From Streptomyces sp. NBC_00464 (lineage in GTDB: Bacteria; Actinomycetota; Actinomycetes; Streptomycetales; Streptomycetaceae), in contig NZ_CP107899.1 in assembly GCF_036013915.1 (NCBI RefSeq), positions 1,302,001-1,366,000 of the forward strand: a stretch of DNA of 64,000 nucleotides, given 5' to 3'. Below the pieces are notes generated by a model. That model saw nothing but the letters and a program-made list of their open reading frames with translations. It was not told the origin of the DNA and searched no databases. A program made the position numbers and the translations under genes. This document shows positions 36,560 through 45,629 of the stretch, one piece after another (the first letter of the stretch is position 1; the number at the start of each line of letters is the position of its first letter).

Positions 36560-37237
36560 TCAGCGCGTTCCGGCCTCGTCGGTGAGGTGTCTCAGCGCGA
36601 TGTTGAGCTGGAGGACGTTGACCCGGGGTTCGCCGACGAAGCCGAGGATGCGGCCGTCGGTGTGCTGGTCGACGAGCTTCTGGACCTGGGCGGCGTCGAG
36701 GTGGTTGCGTGCGGCGACGCGGTTGACCTGGAGGTCGGCGTAGGCCGGGGAGATGTCGGGGTCGAGTCCGGAGCCGGAGGAGGTGACGGCGTCTGCCGGT
36801 ACCTGGGAAGGGCTGACGGGGTGGCCGGGGACGGAGTTGTCCTTGACGACGTCGGCCTTGGCGGCGGTGACCCAGTCGATGAGTTCCTTGTTGTCACCGG
36901 AGCGGTTGGTCGCGCCGGAGAGGATCAGCGAGTACTGGGTGTTGACGCTGTTGGTGCCGAGGCCGTTGGAGGGGCGGGGCTGGAACCACTTGAGGTCGGG
37001 GGCCGGGGTCTCCTGGCCCTCCTTGAGGGGCAGGTCGTAGCGCTGGCCGATGAGTTCGGAGCCGACGACCTTGCCGTTGGCGCTGATCTCGGAGCCGTTG
37101 GCGCGGCCGGGCATGAGGCCCTGGGCGACGCCGGTGACGGCGAGCGGGTAGATGACGCCGCAGACCAGGGTGAGGACGAGCAGGGCGCGCAGTCCGGCCC
37201 AGAGCAGTCGGGCGGAGTTTCCTACGGAGGTGTGCAT
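36560..37237 (-). CDS. kdpC: KdpC subunit of the K+-transporting ATPase
   Basis: A 225-aa protein with one N-terminal membrane helix (about 10-32, LLVLTLVCGVIYPLAVTGVA) and a periplasm-side domain with the family segments KWFQPRPSN, SGSGLDPDISPAYA and RVAARNHLDAAQV. It stabilises the KdpFABC complex and aids KdpB catalysis. Its start is 6 bases from the kdpB stop, and it ends the operon before a strong terminator. Confidence 0.93.
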   Translation of the reverse strand: MHTSVGNSARLLWAGLRALLVLTLVCGVIYPLAVTGVAQGLMPGRANGSEISANGKVVGSELIGQRYDLPLKEGQETPAPDLKWFQPRPSNGLGTNSVNTQYSLILSGATNRSGDNKELIDWVTAAKADVVKDNSVPGHPVSPSQVPADAVTSSGSGLDPDISPAYADLQVNRVAARNHLDAAQVQKLVDQHTDGRILGFVGEPRVNVLQLNIALRHLTDEAGTR

Positions 37238-37243
37238 GGCAGG

Positions 37244-39340
37244 TCAGCCGATTCCGGGGATGAGGGAGATGATCAGGTCGATGATCTTGATGCCGATGAA
37301 CGGGGCGATCAGGCCGCCGAGTCCGTAGACGCCCAGATTGCGCCGGAGCATCGAGTCGGCGCCGCTGGGGCGGTAGCGGACGCCCTTGAGGGCGAGCGGG
37401 ACCAGCGCGACGATGATCAGCGCGTTGAAGATCACGGCGGACAGGATCGCGGACCGGGGCGAGGACAGGTCCATGATGTTGAGCTTGTCCAGGCCCGGGT
37501 AGACCACGGCGAACATCGCGGGAATGATCGCGAAGTACTTCGCGACGTCGTTGGCGATGGAGAACGTCGTGAGTGCGCCTCGGGTGATCAGGAGCTGTTT
37601 GCCGATCTCGACGATCTCGATCAGCTTGGTCGGGTTGGAGTCCAGGTCCACCATGTTCCCGGCCTCCTTGGCGGCCGAGGTTCCGGTGTTCATGGCCACG
37701 CCGACATCGGCCTGGGCGAGCGCCGGGGCGTCGTTGGTGCCGTCGCCCGTCATCGCGACGAGTTTGCCGCCGGCCTGCTCCCGCTTGATGAGGGCCATCT
37801 TGTCCTCGGGGGTGGCCTCGGCGAGGAAGTCGTCGACACCCGCCTCCTCGGCGATGGCCTTCGCGGTCAGCGGGTTGTCGCCGGTGATCATGACCGTACG
37901 GATGCCCATCCGGCGCAGCTCGTCGAACCGCTCGCGCATGCCCTCCTTGACCACGTCCTTGAGGTGGATGACACCCAGGACCCGGGCCCCGTCCGTGTCC
38001 TCGCGGGCCACCAGCAGCGGGGTGCCGCCGGCCTCGGCGATGCGGTCGGTGAGCGCCTGCGCATCGGCGGAGACGCTGCCGCCCCGTTCCTTCACCCAGG
38101 CGACGACCGATCCGCTCGCGCCCTTGCGGACCTTGCGTCCGTCGACGTCCACACCCGACATCCGGGTCTGGGCGGTGAAGGCCACCCACTCGGCGTGGGC
38201 GAGTTCGCCCTGGTGGCGCTCGCGCAGGCCGTACTTCTCCTTGGCGAGAATCACCACGGACCGGCCCTCGGGCGTCTCGTCGGCCAGCGAGGAGAGCTGG
38301 GCGGCGTCCGCCAGTTCGGCCTCCGTCACACCTGCGACGGGGAGGAACTCGGCGGCCTGGCGGTTGCCGAGGGTGATGGTGCCGGTCTTGTCGAGCAGCA
38401 GCGTCGACACGTCGCCCGCCGCCTCGACGGCACGCCCGGACATGGCGAGCACATTGCGCTGCACGAGCCGGTCCATGCCGGCGATGCCGATCGCGGAGAG
38501 CAGCGCGCCGATGGTGGTCGGGATCAGGCAGACCAGCAGCGCGGCCAGCACGATCATGGACTGCTCGCTGCCGGCGTAGATCGCGAAGGGCTGGAGGGTG
38601 ACGACGGCGAGCAGGAAGACGACGGTGAGGGACGCCAGGAGGATGTTCAGGGCGATCTCGTTGGGCGTCTTCTGCCGGGCGGCACCCTCGACCAGGGCGA
38701 TCATCCGGTCGATGAAGGTCTCGCCGGGCTTGGTGGTGATCTTGATGACGATGCGGTCGGAGAGCACCTTCGTACCGCCGGTGACGGCGCTGCGGTCGCC
38801 GCCGGACTCCCGGATGACCGGGGCCGATTCGCCGGTGATCGCGGACTCGTCGACGCTCGCGACGCCCTCGACGACATCTCCGTCGCCCGGAATGATGTCG
38901 CCGGCCTCGCAGACGACGAGATCACCGATGCGCAGTTCGGTCCCGGGGATCCGTTCCTCGTCCGCGCCGGTGATCCGGCGGGCGACGGTGTCGGTCTTGG
39001 CCCGGCGCAGGGTGTCGGCCTGGGCCTTGCCACGGCCCTCGGCGACCGCCTCCGCCAGGTTGGCGAAGACCGTCGTCAGCCACAGCCAGACGGCGATCGC
39101 CCAGCCGAACCAGTCGGTCGGATCCAGCGCGGCAAGCACGGTGGTGAGCACCGAACCGACCAGCACCACGAACATCACCGGCGACTTGACCATGATCCGG
39201 GGGTCGAGCTTGCGTATCGCGTCGGGGAAGGAGGCGATCAGCATCCGGGGGTCGAACAGCCCGGCGCCGACGCGCCCTTCGGGAGCGGCCCCGGCCTGGG
39301 TGTCCTGGTGCGGTGGGCGGGCCGGCGTGACTGTGGACAT
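37244..39340 (-). CDS. kdpB: KdpB catalytic P-type ATPase subunit
   Basis: A 698-aa protein from ATG 39340 with an AGAGGA RBS; an ATG at 39370 overlapping the kdpA stop (ATGA) is an alternative giving 708 aa. It has actuator TGES (ITGESAPV), phosphorylation motif [14 protein letters not shown] and hinge [17 protein letters not shown], with about seven membrane helices. It couples ATP hydrolysis to K+ uptake through KdpA. It is co-transcribed with kdpF, kdpA and kdpC. Confidence 0.95.
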   Translation of the reverse strand: MSTVTPARPPHQDTQAGAAPEGRVGAGLFDPRMLIASFPDAIRKLDPRIMVKSPVMFVVLVGSVLTTVLAALDPTDWFGWAIAVWLWLTTVFANLAEAVAEGRGKAQADTLRRAKTDTVARRITGADEERIPGTELRIGDLVVCEAGDIIPGDGDVVEGVASVDESAITGESAPVIRESGGDRSAVTGGTKVLSDRIVIKITTKPGETFIDRMIALVEGAARQKTPNEIALNILLASLTVVFLLAVVTLQPFAIYAGSEQSMIVLAALLVCLIPTTIGALLSAIGIAGMDRLVQRNVLAMSGRAVEAAGDVSTLLLDKTGTITLGNRQAAEFLPVAGVTEAELADAAQLSSLADETPEGRSVVILAKEKYGLRERHQGELAHAEWVAFTAQTRMSGVDVDGRKVRKGASGSVVAWVKERGGSVSADAQALTDRIAEAGGTPLLVAREDTDGARVLGVIHLKDVVKEGMRERFDELRRMGIRTVMITGDNPLTAKAIAEEAGVDDFLAEATPEDKMALIKREQAGGKLVAMTGDGTNDAPALAQADVGVAMNTGTSAAKEAGNMVDLDSNPTKLIEIVEIGKQLLITRGALTTFSIANDVAKYFAIIPAMFAVVYPGLDKLNIMDLSSPRSAILSAVIFNALIIVALVPLALKGVRYRPSGADSMLRRNLGVYGLGGLIAPFIGIKIIDLIISLIPGIG

Positions 39341-39366
39341 CGCGTCCTCTTGCTTCGTACGGATGG

Positions 39367-41031
39367 TCATGACGCCAGCCCCTCGGCCAGCGGCCCCAGG
39401 GCGAGGGCCGGGAAGTAGGTCAGACCGGCGATGATCATGATGGTGGCGACCAGCAGTCCGCTGAAGAGCGGTTTGTGCGTGCCGAGGGTGCCGACGGTGG
39501 CCGGTACGGGCCGCTGCTCGGCGAGGGAGCCGGCCAGCGCCAGGACGAAGACCATGGGCAGGAACCGGCCCAGCAGCATCGCGAGTCCGATCGTGGTGTT
39601 GAACCACTGGGTGTCCGCGTTGAGCCCGGCGAACGCCGAACCGTTGTTGTTGGCGCCGGAGGTGTAGGCGTACAGGATCTCCGAGAAGCCGTGCGCGCCC
39701 GAGTTGGTCATCGAGTTGCCCGGGGTGGGCAGGGCCATCGCGACGGCGGTGAAGCAGAGCACCAGGGCGGGTGTGATCAGGATGTAGCAGGCGGCGAGCT
39801 TGATCTCGCGGGTGCCGATCTTCTTGCCCAGGTACTCCGGCGTACGGCCGACCATCAGACCGGCGATGAACACCGCGATGATCGCCATGATCAGCATCCC
39901 GTAGAGACCGGAGCCGGTACCGCCCGGCGCGATCTCGCCGAGCTGCATGCCGAGCATCGTGATGCCGCCGCCGAGGCCGGTGTACGAGGAGTGGAACGAG
40001 TTCACCGCTCCGGTCGAGGTGAGCGTGGTGGCCACCGCGAAGATGGACGAGCCCCCGACCCCGAAACGGTTCTCCTTGCCTTCCATCGCCCCGCCGGCGA
40101 TGTCGAACGCGGGCCCGTGGTGGGCGAATTCGGTCCACATCATCAGCGCGGTGAAACCGAGCCAGATGACGCCCATCGTGGCGAGGATCGCGTATCCCTG
40201 CTTGAGCGAGCCGACCATGCGGCCGAAGGTGCGCGTCAGGGCGAACGGGATGACGAGGATCAGGAAGATCTCGAAGAGGTTGGAGAGCCCGTTGGGGTTC
40301 TCGAAGGGGTGGGCCGAGTTGGCGTTGAAGTAGCCGCCGCCGTTCGTACCCAGTTCCTTGATGACCTCCTGCGAGGCGACCGCGCCGCCGTTCCACTGCT
40401 GCGAGCCGCCCGTGAACTGACCGACCTCGTGGATGCCGGAGAAGTTCTGGATCGCACCGCAGGCGACCAGCACGAGCGCGCCGATCACCGCGATCGGCAG
40501 CAGGATCCGCACGGTGCCGCGCACCAGGTCGGACCAGAAGTTGCCGAGTTCACCGCTGCGCATGGCGGCGAATCCCCGGACGAGGGCCACCGCGACGGCG
40601 ATGCCGACGGAGGCCGACACGAAGTTCTGCACCGCGAGGCCGCCGGTCTGCACGACGTGGCCCATGGCCTGCTCGCCGTAGTACGACTGCCAGTTGGTGT
40701 TCGCGACGAACGACGCCGCGGTGTTGAACGCCTGGTCGGGGTCGATCGAGGCGAAGCCGAGCGAACCGGGCAGCGAGCCCTGGAGCCGCTGCAGCAGATA
40801 CAGGAAGAGGACGCTCACGGCGGAGAAGGCGAGAACACCGCGCAGATAGGCGGGCCAGCGCATCTGCGTGTTCGGATTGGCGCCGATGGCCTTGTACATC
40901 CACTTCTCCACCCGCAGATGCCGGGGAGAGGTATAGACGCCGGCCATGTAGTCACCGAGCGGGCGGTACGCCAGACCCAGCGCCACAACGAGCGCGAGAA
41001 CCTGGAGCACGCCGGCGAGGACGGGGCTCAT
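39367..41031 (-). CDS. kdpA: KdpA K+-translocating subunit
   Basis: A 554-aa protein with about ten membrane helices and four SKT-type selectivity loops, e.g. [34 protein letters not shown] and [17 protein letters not shown]. It forms the K+ pathway of the high-affinity pump. The start lies 7 bases after the kdpF stop, and its own stop overlaps a possible kdpB start. Confidence 0.95.
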   Translation of the reverse strand: MSPVLAGVLQVLALVVALGLAYRPLGDYMAGVYTSPRHLRVEKWMYKAIGANPNTQMRWPAYLRGVLAFSAVSVLFLYLLQRLQGSLPGSLGFASIDPDQAFNTAASFVANTNWQSYYGEQAMGHVVQTGGLAVQNFVSASVGIAVAVALVRGFAAMRSGELGNFWSDLVRGTVRILLPIAVIGALVLVACGAIQNFSGIHEVGQFTGGSQQWNGGAVASQEVIKELGTNGGGYFNANSAHPFENPNGLSNLFEIFLILVIPFALTRTFGRMVGSLKQGYAILATMGVIWLGFTALMMWTEFAHHGPAFDIAGGAMEGKENRFGVGGSSIFAVATTLTSTGAVNSFHSSYTGLGGGITMLGMQLGEIAPGGTGSGLYGMLIMAIIAVFIAGLMVGRTPEYLGKKIGTREIKLAACYILITPALVLCFTAVAMALPTPGNSMTNSGAHGFSEILYAYTSGANNNGSAFAGLNADTQWFNTTIGLAMLLGRFLPMVFVLALAGSLAEQRPVPATVGTLGTHKPLFSGLLVATIMIIAGLTYFPALALGPLAEGLAS

Positions 41032-41038
41032 ATCGGGC

Positions 41039-41128
41039 TCAGAACCTCTCCGGGTACAGAAGGGCGAGGACGAGATAGCCCAGCAGGGCTACGGCCACGA
41101 CGAGGCCGACCACGTTTTCGGCAGTCAC
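41039..41128 (-). CDS. kdpF: KdpF small membrane subunit
   Basis: A 29-aa peptide from GTG 41128: one hydrophobic helix ([20 protein letters not shown]) ending in PERF, the classic KdpF pattern. KdpF stabilises the Kdp complex. Its GTG overlaps the stop of an upstream 27-aa peptide by four bases (GTGA). Confidence 0.9.
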   Translation of the reverse strand: MTAENVVGLVVAVALLGYLVLALLYPERF

Positions 41129-41208
41129 AGCTTCGCCACCCCCTTGGCAATGAGTGCCACCAGCGCGAAGACCGCGATCGTGGTGACGACGAAGGCCAGG
41201 TCGGCCAT
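41125..41208 (-). CDS. 27-aa hydrophobic micropeptide coupled to kdpF
   Basis: An ATG at 41208 with an AGGAG six bases upstream opens a 27-codon frame: MADLAFVVTTI, then a hydrophobic stretch ending in AKGVAKL. This makes one membrane helix with a basic end, and its stop overlaps the kdpF start (GTGA). The strong RBS and coupling support translation. It is not KdpF, which follows. It may be an additional tiny Kdp-associated subunit or a leader peptide (inference). Confidence 0.65.
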   Translation of the reverse strand: MADLAFVVTTIAVFALVALIAKGVAKL

Positions 41209-41391
41209 CGGGTGCTCCTGGATGAGGTGCGGATTTCTCGGACCTCTTGAGCAAACCTCCCTCCCACACCTCTGTGACCTGCGTTGATGGCTTCCATACG
41301 GAGACGGGCCCGGCCTTGACGGCGCCTGTACGTGCCCGATACGCGCCCCATACGGGCTGCCCCGCCCCGCTCCGCCCCCGGACGCACAGAA
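41209..41391 (-). promoter_or_regulatory. kdp operon upstream region
   Basis: About 180 bases lie between the micropeptide start and the DUF3710 terminator. Nothing coding is seen. It should contain the KdpE-controlled promoter, but I could not identify a specific operator by eye. Confidence 0.4.
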
Positions 41392-41435
41392 GCCGGTGGC
41401 CCGTACCCCCCTCGAAGGGGGTACGGGCCACCGGC
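41392..41435 (-). terminator. terminator downstream of the DUF3710 gene
   Basis: A perfect 19-base stem (41392-41410 with 41417-41435) and a 6-base loop ctcgaa, about 20 bases after the DUF3710 stop in the minus direction. It insulates kdp from the dut operon. Confidence 0.9.
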
Positions 41436-41455
41436 CGGTGCTTGCGGGGTGCGGG

Positions 41456-42220
41456 TCAGCGCACCTCGGTGATCTCGGGACCGCGCTGGAGGCCCGCCAT
41501 GCCACCCGAGAACTTCGAGCCCTCCTGCTCCTCCTGCTGGACGCCCTCGGGGACCATCTGGGCGTCGTTGGGGAGCTTGAGGACGATCGGGTCGCGCGGG
41601 GCCATCGGGCCGTCGCCGCGGACGACCACGGTGTCCCGGAAGACCGTCTCCAGAAGACCGGCGGCCTCCGGCTGCACGGCGCCCTGGCCGGAGATCACTC
41701 CGCGCAGGAACCAGCGCGGACCGTCGACACCGACGAAGCGCACCATCTGCACGCCGTTCGCCCCGTCGGGAAGCTGTACGGGGACCTGCGCACGCAGTTC
41801 CCAGCCCAGCGGGCCCTCGACCTCGTCGATGATGCCGCCCTGCTGGGTGATACCGGAGGCGATCTCCTCGCGGACCTCGCCCCAGATGCCCTCCTTCTTG
41901 GGGGCGGCGAAGGCCTGCAGCTGGATCGCGCTGTCGCGCAGCACGACCGTGGCGGCGACGATCGCGTCACCGGCGACCTCTACGCGCAGCTCCATGCCCT
42001 CGACACCGGGCACGAAGATGCCGCCGAGGTCGACCCTGCCCTCGCCGGGCTGGGAGACCTCGTCGATGTCCCACGGGCCGTCCGGCCGCGGCGCCGGCGG
42101 AAGGTTCGTCCGGCGCGATCCGCCTTCGGCGTCATCGAGCTCGTCGACGACCTGCTCGGCCTCGCGCGCTTCGTCCGCCGTGTCATCGGCGGAACCACTG
42201 TTCTTGCGACGTCCGAACAC
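41456..42220 (-). CDS. DUF3710 family protein
   Basis: A 254-aa protein from GTG 42220 (GGAAGG upstream). The N-terminal 45 residues are acidic and disordered. The globular domain begins GPWDIDEVSQPGEGRVDLGG and includes GIWGEVREEIASGI and VDGPRWFLRGVISG, typical of actinobacterial DUF3710. Function unknown. It lies one base downstream of dut, in the same operon. Confidence 0.88.
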   Translation of the reverse strand: MFGRRKNSGSADDTADEAREAEQVVDELDDAEGGSRRTNLPPAPRPDGPWDIDEVSQPGEGRVDLGGIFVPGVEGMELRVEVAGDAIVAATVVLRDSAIQLQAFAAPKKEGIWGEVREEIASGITQQGGIIDEVEGPLGWELRAQVPVQLPDGANGVQMVRFVGVDGPRWFLRGVISGQGAVQPEAAGLLETVFRDTVVVRGDGPMAPRDPIVLKLPNDAQMVPEGVQQEEQEGSKFSGGMAGLQRGPEITEVR

Positions 42221-42221
42221 G

Positions 42222-42755
42222 TCACTTTCCTTCCCGGTCGGATTCGACCGAAGCGTAGCTGTTCCCGCCCTGGGGAACCCCGCCCCGGACGCCATCAACA
42301 TCAACGGCGGCATGACCGCCGGTGGACCCGAAGCCCCCATCGGCCCGCGCCGAACCGGGAAGCTCCGACACTTCGTGGAAGCGCACCTTCTCGACCTGCT
42401 GCACGACCAGTTGGGCAATCCGGTCGAACCGCTCGAACCGCACGGACTCGCGCGGGTCGAGATTGATGACGATCACCTTGATCTCTCCACGGTACCCGGC
42501 ATCCACCGTCCCCGGGGCATTCACCAGGGCGACTCCGCAGCGTGCGGCGAGGCCGGACCGGGGGTGCACGAACGCGGCGTACCCGTCCGGCAGGGCAATC
42601 GAAACCCCGGTCGGCAGAACCGCACGCTCACCCGGCGCCAGCTCGGCGGCCTCGGTGGTGACCAGATCCGCTCCGGCGTCGCCCGGGTGCCCGTACGACG
42701 GAATCGGCACGTCCGGGTCGACCCGGCGGATCAGCACGTCCACGGGATGGCGCAT
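42222..42755 (-). CDS. dut: dUTP diphosphatase (dUTPase)
   Basis: A 177-aa protein from ATG 42755 (GTG 42758 possible). All five motifs are present: PGDAGADL, HPRSGLAARCG, GTVDAGYRGEIKVIV, RFDRIAQLVV and the C-terminal GFGSTGG arm. The trimeric enzyme hydrolyses dUTP to dUMP and keeps uracil out of DNA. The C-terminus extends about 25 residues past motif 5, common in Streptomyces. Its start overlaps the stop of the thioesterase gene. Confidence 0.95.
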   Translation of the reverse strand: MRHPVDVLIRRVDPDVPIPSYGHPGDAGADLVTTEAAELAPGERAVLPTGVSIALPDGYAAFVHPRSGLAARCGVALVNAPGTVDAGYRGEIKVIVINLDPRESVRFERFDRIAQLVVQQVEKVRFHEVSELPGSARADGGFGSTGGHAAVDVDGVRGGVPQGGNSYASVESDREGK

Positions 42756-43339
42756 CACGGGTTCACCTCGAAGGCCCGGGCCCGCTTGGCCTGGTCGGGG
42801 TCGGCCATCGCTGCCTGGATCTCGGCCGGGCGGCCGTTCTCGATGAAGTGATCGACCTTGACCTCGATGAACAGGGCCTCGGCCCGGACCGCCACGGGCC
42901 CGTCCGGGCCGCCGATCCGGCCGGTCGCCCTGGAGTAGATCTTCCGCCCGTGCACGGCGGTGACCTCGGCGTCCAGGAACAGCACGGTGTCCACCGGTAC
43001 GGGGCGGACGAAGTCGGTCTCCAGCCGTCCGGTCACCGCGATCACACGCAGCAGCCAGTTCAGCGAGCCGAGCGTCTCGTCGAGCGCGGTGGCCAGCACT
43101 CCGCCGTGGGCGAGGCCCGGGGCGCCCTGGTGGGCGGCCTGCACGGTGAACTCGGCGGTGACGCCGACACCCTCACCGGCCCGCGCCTGGAGGTGCAGCC
43201 CGTGCGGCTGTCCGTCCCCGCAGCCGAAACAGTGTTCGTAGTGCGCGCCGAGCAGCTCGCCGGGTGCCGGGGCGTCGGGATGCCGGACCGGTTTCACCGC
43301 GTCGGCCGGGGGCTTCAGAGCCGCAGATGTTCCACTCAC
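42755..43339 (-). CDS. PaaI-like hotdog-fold thioesterase
   Basis: A 194-aa protein from GTG 43339. The hotdog core contains CFGCGDGQPHGLHLQA, GLAHGGVLATALDETLGSL (with the catalytic acidic residue of the central helix) and FVRPVPVDTVLFLDAEV. It probably hydrolyses an acyl-CoA; substrate unknown. It overlaps dut and is divergent from the DUF3093 gene by 58 bases, so the operon promoter lies there. Confidence 0.82.
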   Translation of the reverse strand: MSGTSAALKPPADAVKPVRHPDAPAPGELLGAHYEHCFGCGDGQPHGLHLQARAGEGVGVTAEFTVQAAHQGAPGLAHGGVLATALDETLGSLNWLLRVIAVTGRLETDFVRPVPVDTVLFLDAEVTAVHGRKIYSRATGRIGGPDGPVAVRAEALFIEVKVDHFIENGRPAEIQAAMADPDQAKRARAFEVNP

Positions 43340-43397
43340 AGGCGCAGACCTTACCCGCGCGGGTACCCGCAGGTCGCGCCGTGCCAAGCTTGGGTTC

Positions 43398-43856
43398 ATG
43401 CAGCCTTCCACCCCGCCGTTCGACGAACGTCTCACCGCACCCCGTTCGTGGTGGTTCATCGCCCTCCTGGTCGGCATCGCGTGCGCGCTGATGCTGCTGC
43501 CGCTGGGCACCCTTCCCCTGCTCGCCGGGCTGGCGGGCGGCACCGTGCTGTCGGCGGTGGCGGTCAGCTCGTACGGCTCCGCCCGGATCCGGGTGGTGGC
43601 CGGCGCCCTCGTCGCGGGCGACGCGCGGATCCCCGTGTCGGCGCTCGGTGAGGCCGAGGTGCTGGACGCCGAGGAGGCGCGCGCCTGGCGCTCGTACAAG
43701 GCGGACACCCGGGCCTTCATGCTGCTGCGCAGCTACATTCCCACCGCGGTGCGCGTGGTGGTGACCGATCCGCAGGACCCGACTCCGTACGTCTATCTGT
43801 CGACGCGTGAGCCGCAGGCGCTGGTGGCCGCCCTGAAGGCGGCGGTCCCGGCCTGA
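43398..43856 (+). CDS. DUF3093 membrane protein
   Basis: A 152-aa protein with two adjacent hydrophobic helices (about 19-37 and 40-58) followed by a small beta-rich domain: VVAGALVAGDARIPVSALGE and YVYLSTREPQALVAALKAA. This is the actinobacterial DUF3093 pattern. Function unknown. Between it and the next gene (43,857-43,930) is a GC-rich imperfect hairpin that could terminate both convergent transcripts. Confidence 0.85.
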   Translation: MQPSTPPFDERLTAPRSWWFIALLVGIACALMLLPLGTLPLLAGLAGGTVLSAVAVSSYGSARIRVVAGALVAGDARIPVSALGEAEVLDAEEARAWRSYKADTRAFMLLRSYIPTAVRVVVTDPQDPTPYVYLSTREPQALVAALKAAVPA

Positions 43857-43930
43857 GCTGAGCAGGGCCGGGGGGCCCGGGCGGGGTTCGTGCGGGGCCC
43901 CTGAAGGTCTCGTACGGCCTGCGGAGGCTC

Positions 43931-44914
43931 TCAGCCGTCCGAGTCCTTCGGACCCTCGGGCAGCGCGGTGTACGGGCGCTCCGGGTGCTCCAGCGGCGGC
44001 AGTTCCGTCAGCCGGTCCCAGGGGACCTGCCGCTTACGCAGGTCCTTCCTGACCCGTTCGGCAAGCTTCTTGGTGTCGCGCCGGTTCATCATCGCGCCGA
44101 CCGCGGCGCCGATCATGAACGGGATGAGGTTGGGCAGATCGCGCACGGTGCGCTTCATGATCTGCTGGCGCAGCTCGCGCTTCATCTGGCCGCCGAGCGC
44201 CGCGTTGACCGTCGTCGGATGAGTGACGTCGATACCTCGCTCCTCGGTCCAGGACGTGAGGTAGGCGTTGGAGCGCCGTCCGATGCCGCCCGGGGGGCGC
44301 TGTCCGTAGACCTCGTGCAGTTCGGCGACGAGCTTCATCTCGATCGCGGCCACACCCGTGATCTCCGCGGCCACTTCGGCGAGCATGGCGGGCGGGACGG
44401 GCAGCATGGCCGCCGCGCCGATTCCGGCGCCGACGGTTGCGGTGGCCCTGCTCGCGCCGGCGATGAGCCGGTCGGCGATCTCCTCGGGCCCCAGGCCCGG
44501 AAACTGCCTGCGCAGGGTGGCGAGGTCGCGCACAGGGACGCGGGGAGCGATATCGATGATCAGGTCGGCGATATGACCGATCGCCGCCTTGGCGCTCTCC
44601 CCGCCCTTGCGTACGCCCCGTTTCGCTGACTTCAGACGGCCTGCCCCGGTCACGGGCTCCGTCCTGTCGACTTCTCCGGCCCTGTCGGCCGCGTCGACTT
44701 CCGCGGCCGCCTCAATGGCGGCCACAGCTGCTTCGACTGCTTCGAGCGAGGCCGACCGGCCCCGCTCGTCGTCCTGTTCGCCCGGCGTGGGTGGCAGGGC
44801 GGACCGCTCGGCAGGCGCTGCTACGCCCTCTGCCGGGCCTGTACCGCCCTGCTGCGCCTCCGGCCCTTCCTTGCGCCGGTTGCGCCGCTTCCGGAACGGT
44901 GTGTCCCCTGCCAC
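43931..44914 (-). CDS. conserved hypothetical protein with two hydrophobic segments
   Basis: A 327-aa protein from GTG 44914. The first about 95 residues are charged and low-complexity (Ala/Glu-rich). The remainder is helical with hydrophobic stretches ATVGAGIGAAAMLPVPPAML and LPNLIPFMIGAAVGAMM. A motif IAPRVPVRDLATLRRQFPGL precedes them. It looks like a conserved actinobacterial membrane-associated protein without assigned function. It lies 13 bases downstream of DUF4193, so it is probably co-transcribed with it. Confidence 0.75.
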   Translation of the reverse strand: MAGDTPFRKRRNRRKEGPEAQQGGTGPAEGVAAPAERSALPPTPGEQDDERGRSASLEAVEAAVAAIEAAAEVDAADRAGEVDRTEPVTGAGRLKSAKRGVRKGGESAKAAIGHIADLIIDIAPRVPVRDLATLRRQFPGLGPEEIADRLIAGASRATATVGAGIGAAAMLPVPPAMLAEVAAEITGVAAIEMKLVAELHEVYGQRPPGGIGRRSNAYLTSWTEERGIDVTHPTTVNAALGGQMKRELRQQIMKRTVRDLPNLIPFMIGAAVGAMMNRRDTKKLAERVRKDLRKRQVPWDRLTELPPLEHPERPYTALPEGPKDSDG

Positions 44915-44927
44915 GGCCGACCGGACC

Positions 44928-45224
44928 TCAGTCGCAGTCGCGGCAGATCGGCTGGCCGTTCTTCTCGCGGGCCAGCTGACTGCGGTGGTGCACGAGGAAG
45001 CAGCTCATGCACGTGAACTCGTCGGCCTGCTTGGGCAGGACCCTTACGGCCAGTTCTTCGTTGGACAGGTCTGCGCCGGGCAGCTCCAGTCCTTCGGCCG
45101 CGTCGAATTCGTCGACGTCGACGGCGGAAGCCGTCTTGTCGCTCCGGCGAGCCTTGAGCTCTTCAAGGCTGTCCTGATCGACGTCGTCGTCGGTCTTGCG
45201 TGGGGTGTCGTAATCCGTTGCCAT
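44928..45224 (-). CDS. DUF4193 zinc-ribbon protein
   Basis: A 98-aa acidic protein. The N-terminus is MATDYDTPRKTDDD. The C-terminus FTCMSCFLVHHRSQL ... PICRDCD has two CxxC pairs for one zinc. DUF4193 proteins are small, highly conserved and characteristic of actinobacteria; their role is not settled. A long regulatory region lies upstream. Confidence 0.9.
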   Translation of the reverse strand: MATDYDTPRKTDDDVDQDSLEELKARRSDKTASAVDVDEFDAAEGLELPGADLSNEELAVRVLPKQADEFTCMSCFLVHHRSQLAREKNGQPICRDCD

Positions 45225-45629
45225 TGTCGCTCTCCCCCTCTGGGTGTCTGCGGTGTCTCAGCGCACGTAACGCGTGAGAGGCCGGACTTGTGCCCGACCC
45301 GAGGCGGAGATTTTGCCTCACATCAAGGTCTGTTACTCAATCGACACCCAAAAGGACCGCTCGAGAGTGATCGGCTTGGGTGGCGATGGGGACCGTACAC
45401 GGTCCCGGCGGCGCCGTTTGCCAGCGCCACCCCGTGTACTTCCCGTGATATCGGCCCCCGAAAACCCGACTTTTACCGGTTTTCCGGAGGGATCCCTGAT
45501 CACGGAGCGTGGACGGGCGGAAAATCGCTCCTGTGATCGATCACACACGGCCCCTCCGGGATCGAGTCCCGAAAATTCCGCTCAAAGCGAACAAAAATAA
45601 TCCGTGCACATCTCGCCACGCCCAGCTTC
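45225..45629 (-). promoter_or_regulatory. DUF4193 upstream region with palindromes
   Basis: 405 non-coding bases, AT-richer than their surroundings. They contain a perfect 14-base palindrome tgtgatcgatcaca (45532-45545), with the TGTGA/TCACA half-sites of CRP/FNR-family operators but a 4-base instead of 6-base spacer. An inverted pair gaaaacc/ggttttc lies at 45460-45484. Minus-strand TTGAGT around 45,336 could be a promoter element. The convergent side holds the end of cutS. Confidence 0.5.

Noticed and set aside
35627..39418. A 1263-codon open frame on the plus strand
   Set aside because: It lies opposite the ABC ATPase, kdpC and kdpB. Antisense open frames are routine at this GC content, and its translation is low-complexity (Gly/Asp/Arg/Val) without any domain.
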